Shown here piece by piece: positions 10,981-22,560 of a stretch of 64,000 nt of DNA. Made by a program: the position numbers and the translations under genes. The notes under the pieces were generated by a model. It was not told the DNA's origin and made no database searches. It saw nothing but the letters and a program-made list of their open reading frames with translations. The stretch spans positions 437,305 through 501,304 of the forward strand of contig JACVRA010000095.1 in assembly GCA_019828545.1 (NCBI GenBank). The letters are read 5' to 3'. How positions within the stretch are numbered: the first letter of the stretch is position 1; the number at the start of each line of letters is the position of its first letter. The DNA is from Paracamarosporium sp. OC-R06-R3 (taxonomy: Eukaryota > Ascomycota > Dothideomycetes > Pleosporales > Didymosphaeriaceae).

Positions 10981-11983
10981 GTTTTTAGTTTAGCGGGTGT
11001 GTAATGGTGGTTAGTGTTTCTCGTTGACCGCATCGAGTTTGCGAGGGGTGTTGATATAGGTAGGGCAGTGCATTGTGCGTGCTGCTTTTGCATTGTAAAT
11101 CCATTGACCTTATCTGAGAACAATGTCCGAGCTGGTGGCAGTTGGCGCTTTGAAGTTACGAGACCTGTTGCAGTCTTCTACTGATTGTAAACGAGCGTAG
11201 GTGTTTTGAGTCACCACAGTCGACATGCTCCTGAGGCACCAATGTTCACTAGTGGCCCTTGATAACATGTGTCTGTGAGACATACGAGTGGCCGGTTGGT
11301 ATCGGGCGGATATACGGAAAATCGTCCGTTCTATAGGCACAGATTACTGATGCAAGCCGATCAAAGCCCTACCGGGCGACGACGATACTCGGCTGGGTTC
11401 CATGGCGGTTCGAGCCCACCGCTCGCCGGCACGCATCGGCTGTAGCACGTCGTCGAACATTGACGACATCAGAGCGGTGGAGGCGCCATAGTAACCCACA
11501 CACTGGCACCACTACACCGGTCGATGGCCATACAAGCAAGCCGAGTTTTGTGTGGAAGAAGCGGTCGGCCACTCCGTCGAGGGGTCGCGTAGATGACTTG
11601 GCTGCCGTAGCGTCCACCCCGCATCGCGACCGAGGGGGACGTGAGCACGCGCGTACAGCCAATCGTTACGCGCAAAAGTCGGTGAGGCCGAACAACAGCA
11701 TCGGCGCGCGGGAAGGGTCGTGGTGGTGAGGTTATCCGGAGCGTCTCCCGCCTCCCGCCCCAGGTTGGTGTCAAAGGCGCCAACGTCAAAGGCGGTGGAT
11801 CCGGCCCCAACTCAGAGGACAGGCGGAGCTCGCGCAGAGCCGCACTGGGCCGCGTTCGCGTGGAGCTGTTGGCGAGCATGGCGGTGGGCATAAAGAATCG
11901 CCGTCGTCTCGAATAGGCGCTGGAAGGATGCTTCGAAACGTAACGAGCCAAACGGTCCTCGGGCGCTAAATCTCGCCCTAACA
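10981..11983. other. Intergenic region, GC-rich in its second half
   Basis: From about 11400 the base composition rises and several long frames are open on both strands. None has a convincing start plus homology-like motif. It probably contains the promoter and leader of the gene at 11984. Confidence 0.45.
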
Positions 11984-12954
11984 ATGACACCTACCAGCCG
12001 TCGCAGGCCCTCGCCCGAAGACATGGCGATACCCAGCAGTGAGTACCTTTGCCCTGATTCGTCTGCCACGGCTGCAATGCGCTGGGGAGAGGTACGAGCC
12101 TGAGGCTGACGCCGGCATGAGCCACACCAGCGTCGCGCCCCGCCAACGCCTTGTCGCTGGCTGGCATCCTCGAAGACTCGATTACACAGAGCCCGCTCGG
12201 CGAGTGGCTGCAGTCGTCCAGCGAGGACATTTACGGCCGCCTGTACTCCTCTTCCTTCTCTGACGTACCTGGGCCTTCGTCCGCTGCAAACCCGCCGCAT
12301 TCGCTCTCGCGCTCTATTCGCAGCAACGCTTCCTCCATGGCCTGCGTCCACCAGTCCACCGCTTCCACCACGGCACCCTCCCTTGCAAACTGCTCCGACG
12401 CCACGCCCACCGAGACTTCGATTAGCACAGGCCAGGCCAGCTTCTTCACGGGCGTGCCGTTGCTGGAGGACGACAACGGGGTGCTCGTGCGACCGCAGCA
12501 CCAATGCCGAACCCCGGTGTATGAGTGCGCCTTCTGGTTCCTAAGATGCTCATACATCTCCACCAACATGGAGGAGTGGCACACGCACTGCTTGAGCCAT
12601 TTCCGTGGCGAAGAGCCGCCTCTGTCCGTTCGATGTCCGCTCTGCGAGTTCGAATACCATGGTGAAGACGGATCGACGGCGTGGGACCTAAGGATGGATC
12701 ACATCGCACACGAACACTTTCAGCGCGGCCAGACCTTGAAGACCAGCCGACCAGACTTCGGCCTCTTCCAACACCTCTGGAACAAACGGTTGATCGACGA
12801 CCAAGACTTGAAGGAACTGAAGGGAGGAAACCACAACCTTACAAGAGTACCACTCAATTACACCATTACGGCAACGGTCCGCCGTGACAGAGATAGACAG
12901 AGGCCGCGATCTCAGCATATCGGCCTCATGAGACGTCAAGCGGCGCGTCCGTGA
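11984..12954 (+). CDS. Hypothetical protein with paired Cys/His finger-like motifs
   Basis: Two exons are proposed: 11984-12038 and 12131-12954. The intron is 92 nt, with donor GTGAGT, a GCTGAC branch-like site and acceptor CAG, and the exons join in phase to 292 aa. The larger frame has no ATG of its own near its start, which supports the small first exon. The N-terminal half is Ser/Thr-rich and low-complexity. The second half holds two Cys/His clusters: C-x6-C followed by WHTHCLSHF, then CPLCEFEY followed by MDHIAHEHF. They look like two C2H2-type zinc ligand sets. Nothing else is recognised. It could be a nuclear or RNA/DNA-binding protein, but that is inference from the metal-binding pattern alone. 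Confidence 0.65.
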
Positions 12955-14792
12955 CGGTGTTCACCTGCCACAACACTGAAACAGTGCAGGTGGCACATGT
13001 CACCGCCCTCACGGACCGCGTTCACATTTTGATTGGGGTACTCTCTCCGCGTGCTCGATACCCACTCCCTCCATGATATTTGATGTGACTCGACTCTCTG
13101 CTCCTGATATGCTGTCTTCGTGGTATTGCGCTGTATCGATTCGGTTGACGAAGGTATGATGGCATCTCTGGGCGTTCTGGGACGAAAATTGATAGCGTTC
13201 TTGATTTTTCCTAGCGTTGCTGCGAGTATTGGATTCTGGTCTGCTGTATTAAATTGTACCCTTATGGTACCTCTGGACGGATTTGGGTTGCGCAAGATAC
13301 CACTGGAAACATGCTTTCCAGCTCAAAAAGACTGTACGGATGGATGGAGGGATGAAATGTGTAGCGTAGTAATTTTTATGTCTTCACGTTGTCAGCGCCA
13401 CCAGAGGCCGTCTCTTTCTTATATCACCCAACCCCCCCAGCATTTCCACCCGCGCCGCCCTTGTTTGCCTTCTTGGTGGCCATAGCAACGCGCCCTGCGA
13501 TTCGTCACTTACAGACCAATCTGTTCAGCAGCCTTGCCGTCTGGTCAGCGCGTCGCGAAAATCTCTCAACCCGCCCGCCTGCCGGGTTTTCATACGTCTG
13601 CCTGGGGCGCGTGCCCGTTGAGGGTTAGCGGTTCCCGGATTGGGAAGGCATACGCGTGTGGTTCGCATTCCGTCTGAGCTGCGAACGCCTACGCGTCGGA
13701 GGTGTCCTTGTTCGCGATAGTAAGCAAGGGTTTTGCGTAGGGCTGATGCAGACGATAGAAAATGGAAAACAGGGCAAGGGTAGCAGGGTGTGAGGAGCCG
13801 AGTTGATAGGTGGGGACGTGGCTGAAGGTTTAGCACTACTATGGAGCTATCGAGGTGCGCCGACCATTTACTTCGACGCCTTAGATCAGGTGTGAAAAAA
13901 ACTACGTAGATCTGTTCTACGTATTTTTTCACAATCAAGAACTGTTTTCGTACAGTCAGCTTTAAAGAGTGGATCGTCTGCCTTCATATCTGCTCGTTTG
14001 AAAGAGCGGTGTTCATCTTCCACGACATCGAAACCATTTGTTCTAGAGATCATCCGACGACTGAGAACTATTCTGTCCGACCAGCGGGCAAAACTGATTC
14101 ACACCTGGATTGAACCGCTGTGTTCCAGTAAAAAAAATCTTTCACATTGTATGGGCAACTATATCTAGTCCGATGGCGCTGTAGAGCAGTAGTTCTTTTA
14201 GGCTATGCAAATTCTCTTTGCGTCTGGAATGACACGTTCATTAAGATTTATCGAATACCACACTATCAAGGCCATGGATAATGGTTGAGATCTTCGTACC
14301 ACCTCGCTTTCGCAAAACTTCCACAGAATAAAACCTCTAAAGTACTTCAATTTCATGATCTATGTACAGATGTAGAATGACTTTTATTTCATCCTGTGCA
14401 TTGTAGTGTATATGATGGGTGTTTGAATACGTACAGGGTTCAAGACAGGATAAGTGTCATTGTGATGGTGATGTGTAGTTTCACGTGAAGGAGACCTAGC
14501 TCGCTACGCATGGTTATTACATTTGCTCCGAGAAATCCGCGTACGTACGATGCCATCAATCACCAAAGATGTCTACTAGAAATCAGGTGACTACTCGGTG
14601 GAACGGGGAACTGCTTCGCATTCCTTGTATAAGCTGTATGACTGCTGCCTGGAGATACATATTGAAATCGATCCAAGAAACGATACAAAAGCAGAAACAG
14701 AGCAAGAAACTACACATAGATTTGAACCAAATGAGGCTTGAGAACAATAGACTGCAGACCGTGTACATATACTCTTGTTCTAGACCTTCAGC
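12955..14792. other. Long intergenic region with a strong hairpin
   Basis: No supported gene in 1.8 kb. A minus-strand ATG near 13484 opens a 19-codon Lys/Gly/Ala-rich stub that stops early, and no continuation was found. The notable feature is the hairpin at 13891-13933. Confidence 0.5.
13891..13933. repeat. 18-bp inverted repeat forming a hairpin
   Basis: The arms TGTGAAAAAA-AC-TACGTAGA and TCTACGTATTTTTTCACA are complementary except for a two-base AC bulge. The loop is TCTGT. The right arm ends in a T6 run. It is too short for a known transposon and may be a MITE remnant or a structured RNA. Confidence 0.75.
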
Positions 14793-15690
14793 ATGGCTTT
14801 TCTCCCGCCCTATGTTGTTGACCCTGTTAATGATGTAGCGCACACGCACACAATTATCCTCCTCCATGGCCGAAGCAGTACCGCTAAAGAATTTGCGACA
14901 GACCTTTTCCTCTTGAAAAGTTCCAGCCCACAACGAACCCTACGCGACACATTTCCTAGCGTTCGTTGGGTGTTTCCTGACGCTGGACAGAGGTGGTGCA
15001 CGACTTTCCAAGAGAAACGTTCAGCTTGGTTTGACACAGTCTCTCTTAGCGATCTGAGCGTGTCTCAGAATCTTCAGCTTCCAGGGTTGCGTAACGGTAT
15101 CCATCTGGTCAAAGATATAGTCGAGGGCGAGATCCAAAAACTTGGAAGAGCGGAACATGTGATATTGGGAGGGTTCTCGCAAGGATCAGCGGTCGCGCTT
15201 TGGTCTTTGATTACCGGTGTAGCGGGGTGTAAAGGAGACTTGGGGCTTTCATAGGCCTCGGCGTATGGATGCCGTTTATAAAAGAGGCTATGAAATTCGT
15301 AGCGGATAGTTCGGAAGCATCCACATCCGATCGCTATTGCGCTCTCCAGCAAGGCTTCAAGAAGCTTCTTGAAGTCGAGTCGACTGCTTCAATACCGGAA
15401 GTGCAAAGTCTTTCCAAGTTACCAGCGTATCTCGGGCACGGAACGGATGTACGTAGGCGAGAGCGGCTTTTAAATGACTGAGTTAACCAATCATTACTGT
15501 GTAGGATGCAGTCATTGGCTTAGAGAATTGCCACCAGATTTCGACTGTCCTTGCCGCAGTTGGTGCAGCAGTCGAGGCCAAAGAATATACTGGTGCCGAT
15601 CGAGAAGGGCATTGGCTTAAGGAACCAGAGCAGATTGACGATATTATTGCCTTCATTAACAGAGTCTTCGATGAGAACGAGCATTGCTAA
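14793..15690 (+). pseudogene. Phospholipase/carboxylesterase (acyl-protein-thioesterase-like), frameshifted
   Basis: This is an alpha/beta hydrolase of the Abhydrolase_2 type, a family that cleaves acyl or carboxyl esters. The ATG at 14793 begins a frame containing IILLHGRSS and the nucleophile elbow GGFSQGSA (catalytic Ser). Downstream lie the Asp context HGTD-DAV and the His context EGHW. The DAV coding is reached by splicing out 15449-15504 (56 nt), and the frame ends at 15690. The reading shifts by one base at the GGGG of 15242-15245. With five G the frame would run through GDLGAFIGLGVWMPF, a conserved block; as given it stops at 15260 or earlier. The cause may be a real frameshift, a sequencing error, or a very short (38 nt) intron at 15217-15254. 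That intron would restore the frame but delete conserved residues. Full length would be near 280 aa, normal for the family. Confidence 0.75.
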
Positions 15691-15717
15691 AGTTGTCGGC
15701 CAAGAAATGCATATGGG

Positions 15718-16245
15718 TTAGCTTGGAGTCGTGCCTTGATCTGTAGTCATTTGCGTCGCCGAAAGAGTCGATAACCTTTCGTCTGCACTCATTTCTGAAA
15801 CGGTTGGCTTTGTTTGAGGGAGATCTCTTTCAGCCTTCTTCCTCTGACGCTTGGCTCCAATTGGAAATCGCTTCTTGCTGCCACAAAGCGTACAAACAAT
15901 AATTAGAACGTCGGCCCATGATTTCTTTCCTCCTTTACTTTCGTTTGTGATGGTTTGCGTTGCTGTACGCCCTGGTATGAGTACTGTACTACAGGTTTTG
16001 CAAATTGTGCGTTTGAGCTCAGAGGAAAGCCGCACTTGTCCTTTTCTCGATACATTTTGAATGTCAGATCCTAGCTGCGTAGCAAGTCCGTTCACCCGAT
16101 CGCCTTGTGTGGAATTGGCTTTGCATGGGTCTGATGCACCGGCTTTTAGAGTTAGATAGGTGGCTGCTTGATACAGGAAAGTCGTCCGGGCGTGCAGGTG
16201 CTTGTTCGGCACGCCTTTTGCCTTTGGTTGTTTGTCTCTGGCCAT
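15718..16245 (-). CDS. RPR2: RNase P protein subunit Rpr2/Rpp21
   Basis: A 175-aa intronless protein begins with ATG at 16245. The N-terminal KGVPNKHLHARTTFLYQAATYL is the typical opening of this subunit. Two Cys pairs (CKTC in the middle, CTLC about 30 residues later) form the zinc ribbon of the Rpr2/Rpp21/SNM1 family. In yeast and humans it belongs to nuclear RNase P, which trims the 5' leader of pre-tRNAs. The C-terminus is Lys/Arg-rich and then Ser/Thr-rich. SNM1, the RNase MRP paralogue, is a possible alternative, but the N-terminal motif favours Rpr2. It is transcribed divergently from SUB2. Confidence 0.88.
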   Translation of the reverse strand: MARDKQPKAKGVPNKHLHARTTFLYQAATYLTLKAGASDPCKANSTQGDRVNGLATQLGSDIQNVSRKGQVRLSSELKRTICKTCSTVLIPGRTATQTITNESKGGKKSWADVLIIVCTLCGSKKRFPIGAKRQRKKAERDLPQTKPTVSEMSADERLSTLSATQMTTDQGTTPS

Positions 16246-16613
16246 GTCACACGGGTTTGGGTCTCCGCCACGATGAAAGTGTAGAAAGCAGTACTGAGTC
16301 GAACCGTGGGCACGCCCAGGATCGGGCTAGCGGGGCTTGGCGAAGCGCAGGCCGCTTTTTCCCATCGACGTCGTGCCTGCGCCCTCTCACCTCTGCCTCC
16401 GCCGCACCCCATAGTTCTTCAACCCCACTTCGACTTGCGACCGGGTCTCAACTTCTTCACATAATACCCTTTTCCACTTGCGCGCTTTCATCTACTACAC
16501 CTTTGACCGTGCGTGCTCCGACAGTCAGCCTTGCGACTACGTGCGAAGGCAACTAGATCCGAGTCTTCCCGCCTTCACAGGTCTACACCAGCACACGCGA
16601 TCCTAGTTTCATC
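16246..16613. promoter_or_regulatory. Shared divergent promoter RPR2 / SUB2
   Basis: 368 bp separate the two start codons. The SUB2 side is pyrimidine-rich (CT tracts up to about 16600), typical of strong fungal promoters. No TATA box is evident. Confidence 0.6.
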
Positions 16614-18450
16614 ATGTCTCACGAGGAGGATCTTATCGACTACTCTGATGAGGAGATCCAGCCCACCGAGGCGCCCACGAACGGCACCGCGGGCGCGGCA
16701 AAGGGCCTCGCCGCAGACGATGCAGCTGGCGACAAGAAGGGCAGTTACGTCGGCATTCACTCGACCGGTTTCCGCGACTTCCTTCTTAAGGACGAGCTCA
16801 TTCGAGCGATCACGGACTGTGGCTTCGAACATCCTTCCGAGGGTTAGTCTAATTATTTCCCCCTCAGCCTTCCACCTACCTGAAGCGTCCGTCCATTTCC
16901 GCAACGAAGCGAGACCTGTTTTCAACGATATATCCCTCTCAGGCACAAGCAATTTGGCAGGGGTTGAGCCCAAATTTGTCCTGAACCGACCTTATACGAT
17001 GGCGGTGAAGCACAAAGCGCTGCGCTGGCTTCGTGTGGCACAAGCGCTGTCCCTTCTTGATTGCCCATGTTGGAGGATGCAAGAGATTGCGTAAATTGGA
17101 TGTATCATAAAAAAGAAGGGACACGCTGCTACGATGGAGAACATGCCAAGAGAAGGATATATCTATTGCTAATGGGGCTTGCACTTGCATGTTGGACGGA
17201 CGCTTCTTTTATCGCTTCGCTCCGACAGTTTTAAGAAACCCTTCTGACATATCTTTCTCCGTATAGTCCAACAAACTACGATTCCCCAGGCTATCTTAGG
17301 AAACGATGTCCTCTGCCAAGCCAAGTCCGGTCTCGGAAAGACCGCTGTTTTCGTACTGGCTACGCTCCAGCAGCTGGACGAGAAGCCCGAAGCTGGCGTT
17401 GCAACAGTCCTAGTCATGTGCCACACCCGTGAGCTGGCATACCAGATCAAGAACGAATACAACCGCTTCGCCAAATTCTTGCCCGATATCAAAGTCGGTG
17501 TCTTCTATGGTGGAACTCCGATCCAGGAAGATATCCGAATCCTTAAGGATAAGGAGACCCACCCGCACATCATCGTGGGCACTCCTGGACGTATCAACGC
17601 CCTCGTTCGCGACAAGGTGCTTCGCCTTTCCAACTTGAAGCACTTCGTCCTCGATGAGTGTGACAAGATGTTGGACCAAAACGGTCAGTACTCCCACCCA
17701 GCTATTTGCAGCGTCCCCTAACCTTGTGCGTAGACATGCGCAACGATGTCCAGACTATCTTCCGAGCTACCCCGGCCCACAAGCAAGTCATGATGTTTTC
17801 AGCCACTCTGTCTGATGATATCAAACTCACCTGCAAGAAATTCATGCAAAGCCCTCTAGAGATCTACATCGACAACGAGAGGAAGCTTACCCTGCACGGA
17901 CTCCAGCAATACTACATGAAGTTGGAGGAGCGCGAGAAGAACCGAAAGCTCAATGATTTGCTCGACACGCTTGAGTTCAACCAAGTCATCATCTTTGTGC
18001 GATCTACTCAACGCTGCACTGAGCTCGACAAGCTTCTCCGAGAGTGCAACTTCCCTAGCACTGCCGTTCATTCAGGTATTGGTCAAGAGGAGCGTATCAA
18101 GCGATACAAGGAGTTCAAGGACTTCCAAACTCGTATTTGCGTGTCAACAGACATCTTTGGTCGTGGTATCGACGTTGAGCGTATCAATGTCGCTATTAAC
18201 TATGACATGCCAGACAAGGCTGACTCTTACCTCCACCGTGTCGGTCGTGCCGGTCGCTTCGGAACCAAAGGTCTCAGTATCTCCTTCGTTAGCAACCCTG
18301 ACGACGAGACCGTGCTCAAGGAGATTGAGAAGCGCTTCGAGGTGGAGCTTCCGTGAGTTCCTTTACTCGCCTAATACAGACCTAAACTAATGTGCATACA
18401 GTGAGTTCCCTGCGGAAGGCGTTGACGCTTCTACATACATGGACAACTAA
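16614..18450 (+). CDS. SUB2: DECD-box RNA helicase Sub2/UAP56
   Basis: An ATP-dependent RNA helicase of spliceosome assembly and of the TREX mRNA-export complex, acting in the nucleus. Four exons (16614-16842, 17267-17683, 17734-18352, 18402-18450) join in phase to 437 aa, the normal family length. The acidic N-terminus [12 protein letters not shown], the Q-motif region GFEHPSEVQQ (across intron 1), Walker [13 protein letters not shown] (LDECDKML), motif III FSAT and motif [12 protein letters not shown] are all present. The [10 protein letters not shown] end is completed by the tiny last exon. Intron 1 is 424 nt, far longer than the other two (50 and 49 nt). Sequence around every junction matches the conserved protein, so the model is firm. 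Confidence 0.97.
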
Positions 18451-21400
18451 AAAGTTGACATATCCGTGCCTCTGCTGAGGTAATTGGTTTCATCAGTGCA
18501 TGGTTGTTTTTGTTCAATGGGATTTCATCATTTGTGGATCCGACTCAAGGTTTTTCTGAAAATCAAGCTCGGCGTCAGAGGGTCGGGCTCATGTACTGTA
18601 GTCGAAAAGGTATGATGATATTGGACGTGTTAGTCGAGATTGATTGTCCCTGACCGCTTTCTTTGCGAAGCCGACAGCGTCCCCACATAAATACACTCAG
18701 CTCAAAATCATCCAGGTTGGCATCCTCTATTCCTCGGTCTTCGGCGTGAACGAGCACCAAGCTCACCTCCCAGCGGTGCAACACCTACGTCGTATGCTAA
18801 CATCTGCCTTGAAACTAGATCGACCCCCGGTGATTATAGTACTTGCGTCTGCTATTTCTCGCGTGCAGCATTGTCAATCGCCCATAGAGATCCGACGTCG
18901 TTTGTCCGGCTGTCGAGAGCCTGGGCGGTTCTTTACATTGCGCAGCGCAGCTCGTCGAAAACTTGGACGCAGCAACTTTTGCCCATGTCAAGCAGGACTT
19001 TTCCATGTCGACCGCGCCCAATCGCGATGTAAGTTTGGCCGCGCGTCTGTGCGCGCTCACTTATCGGAGGCAACAGTCACTTATCGAGCGCGAAGATGCA
19101 TTTCGGATACGGTGAGATGCGTAGGTACGTGCGTGATGGAAATCTCGGTTCTGCATGCGTGGACGTGCGTTTGTGTGGTCGCGTGTGTCGCTGTCGAGGC
19201 AGAGAGTCATGGTTCGAGCCGGGGCTACGAAGATCCGGAGGCGGTGGCGGTATCAGACGGTGTCCAAATGATGGGATGTAAGTGGAGGGCGAAGGGGGCA
19301 GACACAGGGCTGATGGGCTTAGTGGGGGGATTTAAGGGTATAAGACGGTGGTGATATTGATGTAAGGCGTTTATCCGGCGAAGAGAAATGAGGGCTGGAA
19401 GTGAGACTCCAATGGTGCAGTGGCGTGGTGAGAGCTAGCGACTACCGGAATGAGTATACGTAAGTGCTGAAGTGGAAGGATTTGGATTTGTAGGGGTGGT
19501 GTTGGTTTGCAGTGTATGGGAGATCGACATGTAGTGTTTAGTCTGAAAGTGGAGGCGGATTGATAATTCGCCACCACTGGCACGGGACTGGATTGGCCGG
19601 CTACCAAGTGCCGCGAACGATGAGAGCCGAAGGACAGTGGGCGCCACAATAGGAACGGGCAAGGCGTGGCAAGGATCGTGGCAAGGAAGTGGCTCGCTTG
19701 GAGCTCGTATGGAACAATTTTAGGCTGTCCGTTCTCCCATTCGCTGGTTGTGGGGCCGTTTCTGCGGATGGGTATTTTTAAAGTTCGGTATCTTTGGACG
19801 CCTGGTGATCATCCGGAATGATGCAAACCCCTTTTGTGTACATGGCGATGTATCGCTGCTGACGAGTGCCCCAGAGAACAGTATGAAGAATTGAAGAAAA
19901 AGGGCACTTTGTCAGTATGGATGACTTCTGGTTGTGGTGGTCACGACATGAAATTGTTGGTTTGATGCGACAAATAGCTGTATCGCTATACCCGCATCTG
20001 TCGTATATTCGTATTCGCCGTATGTTAGTTCAACGTCCGTCCGAAATGTGCAGCCTCATACCACGTGCTAAGGAGTTCAACCCTTGAAGTAACTATCAAC
20101 ATACAGACAGTGTCTGTTTCCAGCGTGACGCAACAGCAAGAGTGCCCTCTTCAGGAAATTCTCACGACTAGTTAAATCTGACATTATTCGTTACAATAGG
20201 TATCATATCGGCCTAGACCATTGGTCGAAGTTCTAATCGCCTCCTCGGAGAGCGTATATCGCGAGCCATGTGGAGTGCGAATCGGCATGGCTGAAGCATG
20301 GTAGAAATTTAAATGCGGTCTGGAGAAGCTCGAGCGTCCGAGCTCACCAAATCGCATTCGCATCGTCGATCTGGCGGCGTCGCTTCGGCACGTTCTAAGT
20401 TCTCTCATAATAGAAATAGCCAGGTACAGGACGATGGCAAACGTTTTTGGAGAGTGTGGCGAAAGCGAGGATGGTAGCGGTCAACGATCTGCAACGACAT
20501 GGTTGACAGACGAGTGTATCCACTTTAGAGTATGCTGGTTGTATTGGGAGGCGTAAGAAAACAAACACCCAGATATCGGGATGGCGTGTTTCCGGAGCCG
20601 CTGTCAAATGTCAGAAAGGGCTAAGCTACAGGTTCCAATCGGAAAGGAGCCCGTAAGCGAACGCGAGCGAGCTCATCATGCCACTATTGCCTCGACAACT
20701 AACTAATTGAAGGTCTACACCCGGGTTGGCCACGAGGAGTGTTCTGGGGGTTTGTCGCGAAGGGCGGGCGGTGAAGTGCAGAGGTACGTATCTCCGTGTG
20801 CCTTGGAACAAAGGATGTGGGGCAGCTATTGAGATGTGTGAAACGTCACAATCGCGATGGTCGCAAGACGGCGGCGACGAACTCGGTTCGTGAGGGGCTG
20901 GTGCAGATGCTGAAACGCCTCTGTGCACAGTGCACAGTGGTCTGGCAGCGGTGACAGCAAGAGTATGTGGCTTGGCAAGCTTTTCCCGCCGGGACAGCAG
21001 ATGCAGATTGACGAGACGCATATGATGGTTTCCAGAAGGCACAGGGGGGCGGTTGGGTGTTAAATTGCAATCAGCACTTGAGCGAGGCGTGGCGTTGCTC
21101 ATCGGCCTCTACGAAGGTTGACAGGCTTGATAGGCGTGTGTGCGGACGCGATGGTGCCTTGGTTCTGTTGTGCCCTTGTCGAACCCGACGTTAGCAGGCA
21201 GAGCCTTCCGCCCGGCTCTGCTGGTTCGGGACGACGACGTTGGCTTCTGCGCCAGCCGGCTCCAAGGCCGATGGATGGCCTGGCGAGGCACGCAAAAAGG
21301 GGCCGGTGCAGTGGGCCGGACGAGAGCTGGGTGCATGGGCGCGAGAGGACGCGGAAAGATTGCAAAGCAGCGCGCCGATGCAGGCGGGGGTTTGCGAGGA

Positions 21401-22560
21401 GGCATCGAGGATCAGTCTCCAGGCTGCCGTTGAGGGGTTCAGGGAGCGGACATTGCGAGGCGCACGGGGCGCTGATGATGATGAATGGGCGTCGAGCGGT
21501 AACGCGGTGGGCTTGGCGGGTCCACCTCGACGTCCATGTCAGAGCGACTCCACGTCAGGATCTGAGGCCTCAAGGCAGGGCCGCCGCCATTGGTTGCCGC
21601 CGTGCTGTTGGGGGGCGGCGCTGGCGACGCAGGTGCATGTCGCGCAAGGGCTGGCCTGGCGCACGGCGGTGGTGCGCGCGGCGGGAACAAGACGCGTTCG
21701 ACGGCCGCGCACTACCTGGGCAGATAGCGCCAGATCATACGGTGGCGGAGGATCTCCACGGGCCACGCAGCTTTTCTCGGCGGCGGCGCCAGGTAGCGGG
21801 TTGACCTCACACGTCGTTGCCAGGGTCGGGCGGCCCTTCACCTCGACGAGTGCGCACGCTGAGTGAGGTGTGCATCTGGGCGCCCGTGGCAGAGGCTCGC
21901 ACGCCGTCCAGGCCGTCCTGTCTGCTCGGCGGGCAGCGGAGAGCGCGCACGGCGTCGATGCGGTGCCGTAGACGGCGAGCGATGCGCCCCAATGAGATAT
22001 ATGTATTCCTGCGACGATAAAGGCAGACAGGGCACGGCTAGCGTGCAAGCAAGCTTTAAGATGCCGTAGCAAAGCTCGCGCTGCACTCGATCCGCCGCCC
22101 TCCGCCCGCAGTGGTACCCCCGTCTGCCTCTGTCTGCCTCTTGCTGCTCCCCTCTCCTCGATAATCCTTAACACGCTCGCCCCAGGCTCTCGTCCCTGCC
22201 GGCTGCCCACCCGTCGTTCGCTACTTCCCATTGTTGCACTGGTGCCCACCGCGCCTGCCTCTTGGCCGCCCGACCCTCGCGCCTCACCCTCGCAGCTGCT
22301 TCCCACACCCGCTGCCTGAGCGAGACACCACACACCTCTGCCTTTCGACGTCCTCTCACCCAGTTCCCTCCTTATCGCAGCACATGACGCCCCAGTGAGG
22401 TCTCCATCACGCCCGCACGCTCGTTCCCGCCGCTCCACCTTAATCTGTAATACGTCGAAAGAGTCGTCTCACCCGCTACCCTCGCTGCTATCGCGGCGTC
22501 GCCAACTTTCTGGCATTCCTCCCTCGCCGCCCGCCGACGCGACACTGAACAAATTTTACT
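18451..22560. other. 4.1-kb gene desert; GC-rich second half
   Basis: No gene is supported on either strand. 18451-20700 has ordinary composition and short frames. From about 21100 to 22440 the sequence is GC-rich with long overlapping open frames on both strands, which is what GC-rich non-coding DNA gives by chance. The last 450 bases are C/T-rich and lead into the ATG at 22561. This may be a long promoter and 5' leader for that gene, or an unannotated non-coding transcript. Confidence 0.5.

Noticed and set aside
11405..11425. GGTTCGAGCCC, similar to a tRNA B box
   Set aside because: Flanking bases do not form a T stem or an acceptor stem, and no A box lies at the right distance.
11469..11990. 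173-codon minus-strand frame
   Set aside because: Arg/Pro/Ser-rich, in GC-rich sequence, overlapping the start of a better-supported plus-strand gene.
13407..13484. Minus-strand Lys/Gly/Ala-rich start resembling the beginning of a small basic protein
   Set aside because: The frame stops after 19 codons, and I found no continuation with plausible splice sites.
19205..19222. Second B-box-like GGTTCGAGCC
   Set aside because: No cloverleaf can be folded around it.
18644..19354. 236-codon plus-strand frame after SUB2
   Set aside because: Ragged composition (runs of Arg/Cys/Gly, no domain-like blocks), no leader, and competing minus-strand frames. Treated as chance.
21118..22438. Several 200-300-codon frames on both strands
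   Set aside because: GC-rich DNA has few stop codons, so overlapping long frames on both strands are expected. None has motifs or matching splice sites.
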